Assembly: GCF_946478955.1 (NCBI RefSeq)
Contig: NZ_CAMLDL010000001.1
Location: forward strand, 124,001 to 188,000
Direction of reading: 5' to 3'
DNA from: an uncultured Sphingomonas sp.
GTDB taxonomy: Bacteria; Pseudomonadota; Alphaproteobacteria; Sphingomonadales; Sphingomonadaceae
DNA length: 64,000 bases
This document shows, one piece after another, positions 7,666 to 17,011 of this stretch (positions within the stretch are counted from its first letter, which is position 1; each line of letters starts with the position of its first letter). The position numbers and the translations under genes are program-made. The notes under the pieces were generated by a model. The model was not told where the DNA came from and searched no databases. It worked only from the letters and a program-made list of their open reading frames with translations.

Positions 7666-9588
7666 TCAATTTCCAACTAACGGAAGAATGCCTTCGGGTT
7701 CAGGCAGCGGCCTGAACGTCCAGAACAACAAAAGCGCGTTCAACGTTACAAATATGGTCGCTCCGGTGTCGGCAATGATGGCGGTCCACAAATTGGTGAG
7801 GCCAAATACCGCAAGGACGAGGAACACCAGTTTCAGGCCAACCGCGATAGCGATGTTGATCACAATCGTCCTGCGGGTCGATTTTGCGAGACGAATTGCA
7901 TCGGGAACACCGAGCAGTCGATCGCGGAGCAATCCGACATCGGCGGTCTCGATGGCAACGTCGGTGCCTCCGCCCATCGCAAGGCCGATTGACGCCTTGG
8001 CCAGCGCTGGCGCGTCATTCACGCCATCGCCGACCATCAGCACCGGCGCCTCTGCCTTGAGTGCGTCGATGCGCGCCAGCTTGTCGGCGGGCATCAGCTC
8101 TCCTTCAGCCTGCATTCCAAGCGGTGTAGCAATCGCCTCGGCTGTGCGCTGGTTGTCACCGCTCAGCATCAATGTCCGTACACCGATCTTTTCAAGCGCG
8201 GCAATTGATTGCGCCGCGTCCGGACGTGCTTCGTCACGGCTCGCTATGAAACCGACTATCCGTCCATCGACCAGAACAACCGCCACAGTCTTGCCGTCGC
8301 GTTCGCAGGCATCGATTTTCGCCGCCATCGCGCCGTCCAGGCCAGGTGCTGCGCGCGGGCTCAGTATTGCTACCGTTTTCCCGTCAACGACACCTTCCAC
8401 ACCCTCTCCCTGCCGGATGCGGACATCGCTGGCCACGGGAATGGCGATGGCTCGTTTGTTAGCCTCCGCGACGATCGCCCGTGCGACCGGGTGCGACAAG
8501 CCGTTCTCGACTGCCGCCACGATTTGCAACCAATCGGTGTTTTCGCCTTCGACATCTGTGACGACGGGATGCCCCAGAGTGAGCGTGCCTGTCTTGTCGA
8601 AAGCCGCAATGCCGACCTTGCCAAGCATCTCGAGCGCGGCGCCGCTCTTGATGAGAATACCGGAACGCGCCGCTGTTGCGATGCCCGTGGCAATCGCTGC
8701 TGGCGTTGAAAGAACCAGCGCGCATGGACAGGCTATCAGCAACACGGTCAGTGCGCGATAGATCCAAACCGACCACTCGCCGCCAAATGCCAAAGGGGGG
8801 ATGGCCGCTACCAGCGCCGCTATTGCGATGGCTGCGGGCGTATACCAGCTGCTGAAGCTGTCGATGAACCGCGCCGTGGGTGCCGTGGTCTCCTGAGCTT
8901 CGGCTACCAGATCACCGATGCGGGCCACGACGCTGTTCGCCGAATCCTTGACGACTTCGACCCGGAGAATGCCATCGCCGTTGATGCTGCCTGCAAAAAC
9001 CTCCTTGCCCTCGCCCTTCGATACCGGACGGGATTCGCCCGTGATCGCGGCTTCGTTGAGTTCCGATACGCCCGACAAGATTCTTCCATCGGCGGCCAGC
9101 CTGTCGCCCGCTGACACCAGCAGGATCATCCCGACGCGTAGGTCTGCAGCGCTAACGGTTTTGCGCTGACCATTTTCCTCAATGACCGCCTCGGACGGAA
9201 GCAATGCGGCAAGCGCACGCAGCCCCGAACTGGCGCGGGCTGCCGCAAAGCCTTCGAGCAGCTCGCCAAGCGAAAACAGCGCGACCACGACCACAGCTTC
9301 GGCACCGGCACCAATAGGAAGTGCGCCCAGCACGGCAATGGTCACCAGCGTTTCAATGCTGAACGGCTGCCCCCGCATGGCTTTGCGGAAAGCGGAAAGC
9401 GCAAACGGAATGACCGCGATCCCTGCACCGATCCCGTAGGCAAGTTGTGCATATTCGGGGAGAAGCCAGGCAATAGCATAGGCGAGCCCGGCGCAGACGC
9501 AGGCCAGCGCAAAGGTTCGCAGACCTTCGCTTTCAAACAGCGTTTGCCGCGCTCCCTGCGCCGGGTGTCCGTGTGAGTCTTCACTCAT
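7666..9588 (-). CDS. cadA: Heavy-metal P1B-type ATPase (Zn/Cd/Pb efflux)
   Basis: An ATP-driven exporter of soft divalent metals across the inner membrane. The 640-residue protein lacks the N-terminal CxxC metal-binding domain and begins with a short polar His-containing segment. Motifs in order: TGES in the actuator domain, ACPCAL in TM6 (the CPC of P1B-2 Zn/Cd/Pb pumps), the phosphorylation motif DKTGTLT, the SHP dipeptide, and GDGVNDAPALAKAS in the hinge. Downstream membrane segments are complete. It sits between czcA (12 bp) and czcD (1 bp), so it is co-expressed with the RND pump: the ATPase loads the periplasm, the RND complex clears it. Metal specificity is inferred from CPC and context. 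Confidence 0.94.
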   Translation of the reverse strand: MSEDSHGHPAQGARQTLFESEGLRTFALACVCAGLAYAIAWLLPEYAQLAYGIGAGIAVIPFALSAFRKAMRGQPFSIETLVTIAVLGALPIGAGAEAVVVVALFSLGELLEGFAAARASSGLRALAALLPSEAVIEENGQRKTVSAADLRVGMILLVSAGDRLAADGRILSGVSELNEAAITGESRPVSKGEGKEVFAGSINGDGILRVEVVKDSANSVVARIGDLVAEAQETTAPTARFIDSFSSWYTPAAIAIAALVAAIPPLAFGGEWSVWIYRALTVLLIACPCALVLSTPAAIATGIATAARSGILIKSGAALEMLGKVGIAAFDKTGTLTLGHPVVTDVEGENTDWLQIVAAVENGLSHPVARAIVAEANKRAIAIPVASDVRIRQGEGVEGVVDGKTVAILSPRAAPGLDGAMAAKIDACERDGKTVAVVLVDGRIVGFIASRDEARPDAAQSIAALEKIGVRTLMLSGDNQRTAEAIATPLGMQAEGELMPADKLARIDALKAEAPVLMVGDGVNDAPALAKASIGLAMGGGTDVAIETADVGLLRDRLLGVPDAIRLAKSTRRTIVINIAIAVGLKLVFLVLAVFGLTNLWTAIIADTGATIFVTLNALLLFWTFRPLPEPEGILPLVGN

Positions 9589-9600
9589 GGTCTCTCACCT

Positions 9601-12600
9601 TCATTTTGCCGGAAGCGCGCTGCCGAACTTGTCGACATCACCATATTCGCCGGTTTCGTGATGCTTGTGCCGTCCCTTGAGCAGCAGGTGACTGATTGCA
9701 GGCAACACGAACAGAGTAAGCAGCGTCGATGTGACCAGACCGCCGATCACAACAATGGCGAGCGGTTTTTGCACCTCGGCTCCCGTTCCCGTGGCCAAGG
9801 CCATCGGAACGAAACCGATAGCGGGCACGATACCCGTCATCAGCACTGCGCGGACACGCTCCATCGTACCTTCAGCAATTGCGAGATCGACCGCCTTACC
9901 CTCGTCGATCCGCTGGTTGATGCTCGTCATCACCACAAGGCCGTTAAGTACGGTTACGCCGGACAAAACGATGAAACCGACGGCCGCCGAGACCGAGAAG
10001 GGTAGTCCGGTCAGCAACAGCGAGAACACGCCTCCGGCCAGCGCCAGCGGAATCGCTGAGTAAACCGCGATTGCCTGCCTGACGCCGCCCAAGGCCATGA
10101 ACAAGATGCCAAAGATCGCAGCAAAGATGACCGGGATCACAACCGAAAGTCGGGCCGATGCAGCCTGTAGATTTTCGAATTGACCACCCCATTCAATGAA
10201 GCTGCCGGTGGGCAATTTCACTTGACTCGCAACCTTCTGCTGCGCCTCGGCGACGAACGACCCAAGGTCGTTGCCGCGGACATTGGCCTGCACGACGACG
10301 CGACGCTTGCCATTCTCGCGGCTAACTTGGTTCAGTCCCTCCGAAAAACCGAACTGCGCCAATTCGCGCAGCGGGACAGAAGCACGCGCCCCGCCTTCCC
10401 CCGGAAGGAGTACCGGCAACGCTCCGACCGCATCGAGGTCATCGCGAGTTGCTCGATCAAGTCGTACAACAATATCGTAGCGACGGTCGCCTTCGAACAC
10501 GATGCCCGCTTCGCGACCACCAAGGGCGGCCGCAACGGTATCGCTGACGTCCTGTAAGGTCAGTCCGTAACGAGCAATTGCATCGCGGTCGAACTTTACG
10601 TCGAGGACCGGGAAACCCGCCGTCTGTTCGACTTTGACGTCGGCTGCGCCTGGCACGGTATTGAGAACGCCCGCGACTTGTTGTGCGACCCGCCCCATTT
10701 CATCGAGATCGTCGCCATAAAGCTTGATCGCGATATCACCCCTAACACCAGCAATCAGCTCGTTGAAGCGCAGCTGGATCGGCTGACTGATCTCGAATGC
10801 GTTGCCGACGAGCGGTTTCAGTTTTGTTTCAACCCGCTCGATGACATCATCTTTCGTCTCAACGCCATCGGGCCATTCGTCCTTGGGCTTGAGAATGATG
10901 AATGTGTCAGACGCGTTGGGCGGCATCGGATCGCTTGCAACCTCTGCCGTCCCCGTTTTCGAATAAATCAGTTTGACCTCCGGGAGTGAAGCGACAGCTT
11001 TCTCAACTTTCATCTGCATCGCTTGCGAAGTGTTGAGAGATGTCGATGGAATTCGCAGAGCCTGCATCGCAAGGTTACCCTCGCCCAGAACCGGGATGAA
11101 TTCGCTTCCGAGCATCGTGAACACCAGGATTGCGGCGGCGAATGTGCCGCCGCCTGCGCCGATCCAAGGCCATGGGCGGGCTATGACGCGCTTCAGGACC
11201 GGTTCGTATCGCTCTTTCGTCCACGCAATCGCCTTCACTTCCTTTTCGGCAACTTCACCGCGAATGAGCAAGGCGACCATCGCCGGCACGAAGGTCAGCG
11301 ATGCAATGAACGCACCTGCAAGCGCCAACATTACGGTAATCGCCATCGGCGAGAAGGTTTTGCCTTCAACCCCGGTGAAGGTAAGCAGCGGCACGAACAC
11401 CAGGAAGATGATCGCTTGTCCGTAAAGCGTTGGCTTAACCATCTCACGCGAAGCTTCGAATACCTCGTGTAACCGCTCGTTCAGTGTCAGAAGCCTGCCC
11501 TCATGATGTTGCCGCTCGGCCAACCGTCGCAAACAGTTCTCGATGATGATGATCGAGCCATCAACGATCAGCCCGAAATCCAGTGCACCAAGGCTCATGA
11601 GATTGCCCGACGTCCCGGTTAGATTCATCCCAGTCCCCATGATGAGGAACGAGATGGGGATGACTAATGTGGCGATAATCGCCGCACGAATATTGCCCAG
11701 CAGCCAGAACAGCACCGCGGCGACCAGAAGCGCGCCTTCCAGAAGGTTTTTCTCAACCGTGCCGATCGTCGCGTCAACAAGCTCCGAACGGTTGAGCACC
11801 GTCTGAACCTTGATGCCAGGAGGAAGAGACTTGGCGACTTCGTCCAGGCGAGCCGCAACGTCAGACGCGACGATCCGGCTATTGCCGCCCGCGAGCATCA
11901 AAGCCGTACCAACGACGATCTCGTGCCCATTGGTGGATGCAGACCCCGTGCGCAACTCGCCACCGATCTGCACGGATGCGACATCGCGGACTGCCACTGG
12001 GACGCCTCCGCGACTGGCTACGGTTGCACGTCCAATCTCATCGAGCGTACGGATGCGACCGTCTGCTCGGACCAGGAAGGCCTCTCCACCCCTCTCGACG
12101 AAGTTAGCGCCAACCGAAATATTAGCTTTCTCCAGCGCGTCGGCTAATTCCGAAAAGGAAATACCGTAAGTTGCCATTTTCGAGGCATCAGGCTGCACGA
12201 CAAACTGCTTCTCGTAACCACCGATGCTATCGATGCCCGCAATTCCAGGGACAGTTTTTAGCTGAGGCCGGATCACCCAGTCCTGGACGGTTCGCAGATA
12301 TCCGAGCTTTGCTACATCGTCCCTGAGTATCTCGCCCGAAGGTGTCATGAACGACCCGTCTGGCTGCGGACCCGGTTTCCCTGCGATCTTGGGTGCGTTC
12401 TTGGTACCTGGTTTCTCGAAATCAACCTCATACATCAGCACCTCGCCAAGGCCGGTCGAGACGGGACCCATCTGAGGCTCCGTTCCCTCCGGAAGCGTGC
12501 CCTTGGCCTGATTAAGGCGCTCGGCGACTTGCTGGCGAGCAAAGTAGAGGTCCGTATGGTCCTCGAATACTACAGTGACCTGACTGAAGCCGTTGCGCGA

Positions 12601-12855
12601 AATTGAACGTGAACTTTCTAGGCCAGGGATGCCCGCCATCGCGGTTTCTACTGGGAAAGTAACCAATCGCTCGATATCGAGCGGCCCTAAATTGGGCTGG
12701 ACAGTATTGATCTGAACCTGCTTGTTGGTGATATCAGGAACTGCATCGATCGGCAGCTTTAGGAGCTGCGTCAATCCGTAAGCTGAAATGATGAGAGTGA
12801 GGACGACTACGCCCCAACGAAAGCGGATCGCCGCATCGAGTAGTTTTTCGATCAT
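9601..12855 (-). CDS. czcA: HME-RND efflux pump CzcA
   Basis: Inner-membrane RND proton antiporter of the heavy-metal group; with CzcB and CzcC it pumps Zn/Co/Cd from the periplasm or cytoplasm across the outer membrane. It has 1084 residues with the RND layout: TM1 at the N-terminus, a large periplasmic loop, TM2-6, a second loop, TM8-12. TM4 contains LGALDFGLIVDGSIIIIEN, with the two Asp and the Glu of the DFGxxxDGxxxxxEN proton-relay signature of CzcA. The start ATG at 12855 is one base after the czcB stop, preferred over the upstream frame extension. Confidence 0.95.
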   Translation of the reverse strand: MIEKLLDAAIRFRWGVVVLTLIISAYGLTQLLKLPIDAVPDITNKQVQINTVQPNLGPLDIERLVTFPVETAMAGIPGLESSRSISRNGFSQVTVVFEDHTDLYFARQQVAERLNQAKGTLPEGTEPQMGPVSTGLGEVLMYEVDFEKPGTKNAPKIAGKPGPQPDGSFMTPSGEILRDDVAKLGYLRTVQDWVIRPQLKTVPGIAGIDSIGGYEKQFVVQPDASKMATYGISFSELADALEKANISVGANFVERGGEAFLVRADGRIRTLDEIGRATVASRGGVPVAVRDVASVQIGGELRTGSASTNGHEIVVGTALMLAGGNSRIVASDVAARLDEVAKSLPPGIKVQTVLNRSELVDATIGTVEKNLLEGALLVAAVLFWLLGNIRAAIIATLVIPISFLIMGTGMNLTGTSGNLMSLGALDFGLIVDGSIIIIENCLRRLAERQHHEGRLLTLNERLHEVFEASREMVKPTLYGQAIIFLVFVPLLTFTGVEGKTFSPMAITVMLALAGAFIASLTFVPAMVALLIRGEVAEKEVKAIAWTKERYEPVLKRVIARPWPWIGAGGGTFAAAILVFTMLGSEFIPVLGEGNLAMQALRIPSTSLNTSQAMQMKVEKAVASLPEVKLIYSKTGTAEVASDPMPPNASDTFIILKPKDEWPDGVETKDDVIERVETKLKPLVGNAFEISQPIQLRFNELIAGVRGDIAIKLYGDDLDEMGRVAQQVAGVLNTVPGAADVKVEQTAGFPVLDVKFDRDAIARYGLTLQDVSDTVAAALGGREAGIVFEGDRRYDIVVRLDRATRDDLDAVGALPVLLPGEGGARASVPLRELAQFGFSEGLNQVSRENGKRRVVVQANVRGNDLGSFVAEAQQKVASQVKLPTGSFIEWGGQFENLQAASARLSVVIPVIFAAIFGILFMALGGVRQAIAVYSAIPLALAGGVFSLLLTGLPFSVSAAVGFIVLSGVTVLNGLVVMTSINQRIDEGKAVDLAIAEGTMERVRAVLMTGIVPAIGFVPMALATGTGAEVQKPLAIVVIGGLVTSTLLTLFVLPAISHLLLKGRHKHHETGEYGDVDKFGSALPAK

Positions 12856-12856
12856 C

Positions 12857-14056
12857 TCAATGCTCCGCCTCGCCTTTGCCAATCTCGGCTTTGAGGAAGA
12901 AGGCGCCCTTGGTGGCGACCACTACGCGGGGCTTTAGCCCATCGACTATCTCGATACGCCCGCCGCTTCTTTGGCCAGTGACAACAGGTGTTGCCAAAAA
13001 GCCCTTGGACGTCTGAACGAACACGACCTCTTTACCTTCCACCGTCTGAACGGCTTCTTCGGGCAGACTGATCGTGGTTGTTCCTGCCGCTCCCGCTGGT
13101 GTAATCCTCACACGAAGACCTTGCCCGGGTGTCAGGCTTCCAAAGCCATCGGGAGAAAGTACGACCGTGGCGACCTTGCTTTCGGGATCGAGGCTTGGTG
13201 TAGCCGAACGAACCGTCGCGTTGATCGTCTCACCTCCAAGCAGTTCAACCACCGCCCGGTCGCCTGGACGGATACGGCGAGCATCGGCCGGCAATACTGA
13301 GGCGTTTATCTGGATCTTGCGCGGGTCGGCGACGCGGAACAGCTCGGTACCCGCCGTGACATAGCTGCCCAAAGTTGCATCAGATTTGGTGATCTTTCCC
13401 GAGATAAGACTGGTGACCGCCAGATAGCGTCCATCCCCGGTGATCTTGGCAGCTCCCGCTGCCGATTGTGTGCGCCTGGCTTCGGCTTCGGCTTCGGCCA
13501 GGACGGCCTGCGCAGCTTCATAGTCCTGACGTGCCGTTACACGCGCTTCGAATAGCTTTTTCTCACGCGCATAGGCCGATCTTGCGGCGATAAGCCGCGC
13601 GGATGCGGAACTGCGCTCGGCGGCGATAGCTGAAGCATCACGGCTTTCAAGATAGGCAATGGCTTCACCAGCCCTCACGCTGTCGCCCAAGCGCTTGGTT
13701 ATCCTCGTGACTGCACCGTCTGCGCGAGCAGTAAGAACTGCCTCGCCGTCTGGTGCAGCTGCGACCACGCCTTGCGCGATGATCTCCGCGCCAAGTCCGC
13801 CCGCCTGCGTTGTTTCGGTGACAACACCCGCCGCCTTTGCCCGCGCTGGATCTATTTCGACAAGTCCTTCAACATGCCCCTCCTCCTCGACTTTCTCGGA
13901 AGGCTCGCCGCCGACTTCAGCTGTCGCTGTCGTCGTTGGTGCAAAGACTGAACGGCCAAGCATGACCCCCCCGCCGCCCAGCACGAGCGCGGCAATCGCA
14001 GCACCTGCGATCAGTTTGTTTTTGTTGGTGTCGGTTTCCATCGAAATGTCCTTCAT
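12857..14056 (-). CDS. czcB: Periplasmic adaptor CzcB
   Basis: Membrane-fusion protein that links CzcA to the outer-membrane channel CzcC. The 399-residue protein has an N-terminal membrane anchor (about residues 13-35), an acidic linker with a His, a lipoyl/barrel-sandwich half around ARADGAVTRITKRLGDSVRAG, an Ala/Glu/Arg-rich helical hairpin (about 145-205), the second lipoyl half and a beta-barrel. The ATG at 14056 overlaps the czcC stop (ATGA); an alternative ATG at 14041 has AAGGA at a good distance. It lacks the CusB-type N-terminal metal-binding domain, consistent with the Czc subgroup. Confidence 0.93.
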   Translation of the reverse strand: MKDISMETDTNKNKLIAGAAIAALVLGGGGVMLGRSVFAPTTTATAEVGGEPSEKVEEEGHVEGLVEIDPARAKAAGVVTETTQAGGLGAEIIAQGVVAAAPDGEAVLTARADGAVTRITKRLGDSVRAGEAIAYLESRDASAIAAERSSASARLIAARSAYAREKKLFEARVTARQDYEAAQAVLAEAEAEARRTQSAAGAAKITGDGRYLAVTSLISGKITKSDATLGSYVTAGTELFRVADPRKIQINASVLPADARRIRPGDRAVVELLGGETINATVRSATPSLDPESKVATVVLSPDGFGSLTPGQGLRVRITPAGAAGTTTISLPEEAVQTVEGKEVVFVQTSKGFLATPVVTGQRSGGRIEIVDGLKPRVVVATKGAFFLKAEIGKGEAEH

Positions 14057-15261
14057 TGCGCATTCGCGCGGATGAGCGCAGCGAGTGCGTTGGCACGATC
14101 AAGCCGGGCCTGGATGAGATTCAGTTTTGCAGTGGTCAGCGCGTTTTGCGCATCGAGCAGTTCGAGCAGCGAGAATTTCCCTGCATTGTAGCCGATGCGT
14201 GCCAGCCGCAGCGCCTCCTCGGCCTGGCTTATGCCGGGACCGGCCAATGCCTCGTAGCGCGTCTCGGCCGCTCCGAGCATGATGCGCGCATCTTGCCGTT
14301 CGCGGTTCGCATCAATTCGGGCAAGCCGCGCCGCCGATTCCGCAGCCAAGCTCTCGGATTGCGCCGCCTCGATATTGCCACGATTGCGGTCCCGAAACGG
14401 CAGGGCAATCGAGACACCGGCGACCAGCGCAGTTTCGCGGCCCTCTGCGAACCGCCGGAGACCGCCGCTCGCAGTGACGTCGGGTACAGCGTTGGCCCGC
14501 GCCAGCCTGATGCGAGCCTCAGCGGCTCCCCGCTGCGCAATCGCAAGTTGTTCGTTGAGTGTCGGCGTTTCGACCGGAATGTTCAGCGGTGCGGCATCTT
14601 CAGAAAAAGTGGCCGACAACTCTGAATCTCCGCTGCCGATAAGCGTGGCCAGTAGCCGCCGCGCCGTAAGAAGTTCCGCAAATGTGCGCGCCTGCTCCGC
14701 TCTGGCTTCCGCAAGCGCCGCATCAGCACGAAGCTGGCGAAGCGGTGGATCGCGACCAGCGTCGACAAGGATCTTGGCCGTCTGTGAAAGTTTCGCCGCC
14801 GCTGAAGTGTTATCGCGCGCCAGCACCGCTCTATCTTCGTCGGCGCGCAATTCAGCATGGGCCACGCGAATATCGCGATCAAGGTCTGCGAGCGCAGCCT
14901 TATAGGTCAGAAAGGCATAGTCCCGTTCGGATTCGGCCACTGCAACGCGCGCACTGCGCTTGCCGCCAAGTTCAATCCTTTGACTTAACGCGAGCGTCGC
15001 CTCGGTGCTGCGGAGTCCTTGGAAAGCCCCTGTGCCGGCGAAGTTCTCAACCTCAAGACTGAGTTCAGGATTGGGTGAGACGCCTGCCTGCCGCGCCCGC
15101 GCCTCTGCGGCTTCCGCAAGCGCTTTGGCTTGCGTCACCCGCGGCGAACTCTGCATGCCCTGCGACAGGGCATCGGCTAGCGAAATGGGTTCCGCGCGAA
15201 CGGCGGTTCCGTTGAGACAAAGCGCTCCTGCCAGCAGCATGGCGCGCAACGAAATATGCAT
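14053..15261 (-). CDS. czcC: Outer-membrane factor CzcC (TolC family)
   Basis: Trimeric outer-membrane channel of the Czc tripartite pump. The 402-residue protein starts with a signal peptide (MHISLRAMLLAGALCLNG, cleaved near AVRAEP) and contains the two TolC-type repeats with long coiled-coil helices rich in Ala/Arg/Glu, for example ADAALAEARAEQARTF. The ATG at 15261 is chosen because GGGAGC lies 8 bp upstream; the 14 additional residues of the longer frame would break the signal peptide. It is coupled to czcB through ATGA. Confidence 0.93.
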   Translation of the reverse strand: MHISLRAMLLAGALCLNGTAVRAEPISLADALSQGMQSSPRVTQAKALAEAAEARARQAGVSPNPELSLEVENFAGTGAFQGLRSTEATLALSQRIELGGKRSARVAVAESERDYAFLTYKAALADLDRDIRVAHAELRADEDRAVLARDNTSAAAKLSQTAKILVDAGRDPPLRQLRADAALAEARAEQARTFAELLTARRLLATLIGSGDSELSATFSEDAAPLNIPVETPTLNEQLAIAQRGAAEARIRLARANAVPDVTASGGLRRFAEGRETALVAGVSIALPFRDRNRGNIEAAQSESLAAESAARLARIDANRERQDARIMLGAAETRYEALAGPGISQAEEALRLARIGYNAGKFSLLELLDAQNALTTAKLNLIQARLDRANALAALIRANAQ

Positions 15262-15327
15262 GGATAAGCTCCCTGAACTTGTGACACAGGCGCAGGCGCA
15301 CAATGGCGCCCACGCTAAGGACTCAAG

Positions 15328-15666
15328 TCAGGCGGCTGGTGGCTGAACCGGGGGAGCTTGCGCGAATGAAGAGAGTGATGCCGATGCGGCTGGCTTGGCC
15401 GGCGCCTCTCTCAAAGAAAGCAATTCTTCGAGCGGTGCGTTCACCGAATAAATCGGTGAGTAACAATGGTGATGTGCGGCGGCCTGTCCAGAAGGCTTCG
15501 ATTGCTTTTCCGAATCATCCGGGCTGTCCGAAGCCGCCTGGTCTACAGCGTCAACCGCAACAAGGGCACTTGCCGGCCCATCGACCGAACATGCCAGCGC
15601 CGATCCTCCGGTACCACACCAGAGAACCGCAAATGCTACCAAAAAAGCAAACAACTGCGAGCGCAT
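15328..15666 (-). CDS. Small secreted protein at the CzcI position
   Basis: A 112-residue protein with a clear signal peptide (MRSQLFAFLVAFAVLWCGTG, cleaved near SALAC), a polar middle, the motif AAAHHHC that could bind metal, and an Ala/Pro-rich C-terminus. Sequence similarity to a family is not obvious to me, but the gene lies between a CzcN-type methyltransferase and czcC, exactly where czcI stands in Cupriavidus-type czc operons; CzcI is a secreted, Cys/His-containing regulator of the pump. The assignment is therefore by position and general features. Confidence 0.7.
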   Translation of the reverse strand: MRSQLFAFLVAFAVLWCGTGGSALACSVDGPASALVAVDAVDQAASDSPDDSEKQSKPSGQAAAHHHCYSPIYSVNAPLEELLSLREAPAKPAASASLSSFAQAPPVQPPAA

Positions 15667-15710
15667 GGATGGCCCGCTAGCAGCTACTTTCCTATTCTGC
15701 AATGCAGCAT

Positions 15711-16355
15711 TCACTTGTCAGTCTCACTAAGTTGGGAGTCCAGAACTTTCGTCATCGGCAATTCTCTGAATCCGCTGGCATTAGAACGGCCCCCTAGACC
15801 GATCCAACGTGGGACCGATGCGTGGAACGCAGTGTAAGGCGCGCCGAAACTCGTAGTGAGATGAGCTTCCTCGATACGAACCTGAACAATGCAGGACGCG
15901 ACAAACAGCACCAGTGCGGTCCAACCCCACCACGTCGCCGACACAATCGCCGCCGAAAGGCCGACCAGCATCATGCCGGTGAAGATAGGGTTACGGCTGA
16001 ACCGAAACAGGCCGTGCGATATGAAAAGCGGTGCATCGCCTTCGCGGACGCCTACGCGCCATGCCCGGCCCATCTGGAACTGTGCGACCATGACGACGGC
16101 TGCGCCCGTCAGCGCGGCCAGCGCCGCCGCGTAAGCTGACACAGTAAATTGCCCTGCCGGGGCAAGTATCGCCGCGACAAGCAATGCCGCCACGCTTAGC
16201 GCGAAACTGCTCCCGGCGACCCGCTGCACACCCCTGGCTGAAGCAAATGCCCATGGGCGATCACCTGTTTTACGCCGAATAACAAACCCGCGAACGAGGG
16301 TCGCCGCGATGATTGCCAGCATCGCCAGCAACGGGATGGAGTGAATTCCAACCAT
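15711..16355 (-). CDS. Isoprenylcysteine carboxyl methyltransferase family protein (CzcN-like)
   Basis: A 214-residue membrane protein with four to five transmembrane segments and the family signature GDAPLFISHGLFRFSRNP followed by PIFTGMMLVG, then RIEEAHL near the C-terminus (the SAM-binding region). Members at this position in czc/ncc operons are called CzcN/NccN and affect metal resistance by an unknown mechanism. The start ATG at 16355 overlaps the stop of the upstream transporter gene (TGATG), which rules out the longer frame. Followed after 44 bp by the czcI-position gene. Confidence 0.83.
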   Translation of the reverse strand: MVGIHSIPLLAMLAIIAATLVRGFVIRRKTGDRPWAFASARGVQRVAGSSFALSVAALLVAAILAPAGQFTVSAYAAALAALTGAAVVMVAQFQMGRAWRVGVREGDAPLFISHGLFRFSRNPIFTGMMLVGLSAAIVSATWWGWTALVLFVASCIVQVRIEEAHLTTSFGAPYTAFHASVPRWIGLGGRSNASGFRELPMTKVLDSQLSETDK

Positions 16356-16996
16356 CAGGTCTGCTCCGCCGCTGCAGGCGCGACCTTCAACTCCGCGATG
16401 GCTTGCCGAAGCACCTGCAATCCGCCAGTCAACGCCAGCATCGCCATGATTGAGGCAACGACCAGATCGGGCCAGGCGATGCCCGTACCGAAAACGCCCA
16501 GCGCGGCGAACATCACCGCGACATTTCCGATCGCGTCGTTGCGCGAGCATATCCAGACCGAACGCATGTTCGCGTCGCCGGTACGGTAGCGGTAGAGCAT
16601 CAACGCCACGCCGACGTTTGCGGCCAACGCCAGCGCACCGACAGCGCCCATCGTTGCCGGATCAGGCGCAGTGCCGTTTACAAAAGCAAGAATCGCGCTG
16701 CCGAACACCCAGCCAGCAAAGCCAAGCATGAACAGTGATTTGAGAAGCGCGGCCCGTGCGCGCCATGCCAGCGCGGCTCCGACCACGGCCAGGCTCACGG
16801 CATAGTTGGCGGCATCGCCAAGGAAATCGAGCGCGTCGGCTTGCAGCGCGCGGCTATCCGCCGCTGCGCCCGCCGCCATTTCGACCAGGAACATGGCTGC
16901 ATTGACGATGAGCGCGAACCACAGCACCCGCCGCCAGCGCGGGTCGGTTTTGGCCGCCTCGCTTCCGCAGGCGCTCGCGCAGCATTCGTCACCCAT
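16355..16996 (-). CDS. Short CDF-like cation transporter with N-terminal Cys motif
   Basis: A 213-residue protein with five to six membrane segments, similar to the membrane half of cation diffusion facilitators: ALQADALDFLGDAANYAVSL matches TM2 (with D..D replacing the HxxxD of CzcD) and WICSRNDAIGNVAVM matches TM5. It lacks the cytoplasmic C-terminal domain. The N-terminus carries CCASACGSE, a plausible metal-binding tail. A paralogue with the same architecture lies at 19638-20270. Ribosome binding site AAGGAG is 11 bp upstream. Coupled to the CzcN-like gene downstream. Substrate unknown. Confidence 0.83.
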   Translation of the reverse strand: MGDECCASACGSEAAKTDPRWRRVLWFALIVNAAMFLVEMAAGAAADSRALQADALDFLGDAANYAVSLAVVGAALAWRARAALLKSLFMLGFAGWVFGSAILAFVNGTAPDPATMGAVGALALAANVGVALMLYRYRTGDANMRSVWICSRNDAIGNVAVMFAALGVFGTGIAWPDLVVASIMAMLALTGGLQVLRQAIAELKVAPAAAEQT

Positions 16997-17011
16997 TTCT
17001 GACGTGCTCCT

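Noticed and set aside
7571..8761. 396-residue plus-strand frame
   Set aside because: Antisense to cadA, Ser/Ala/Arg-rich shadow.
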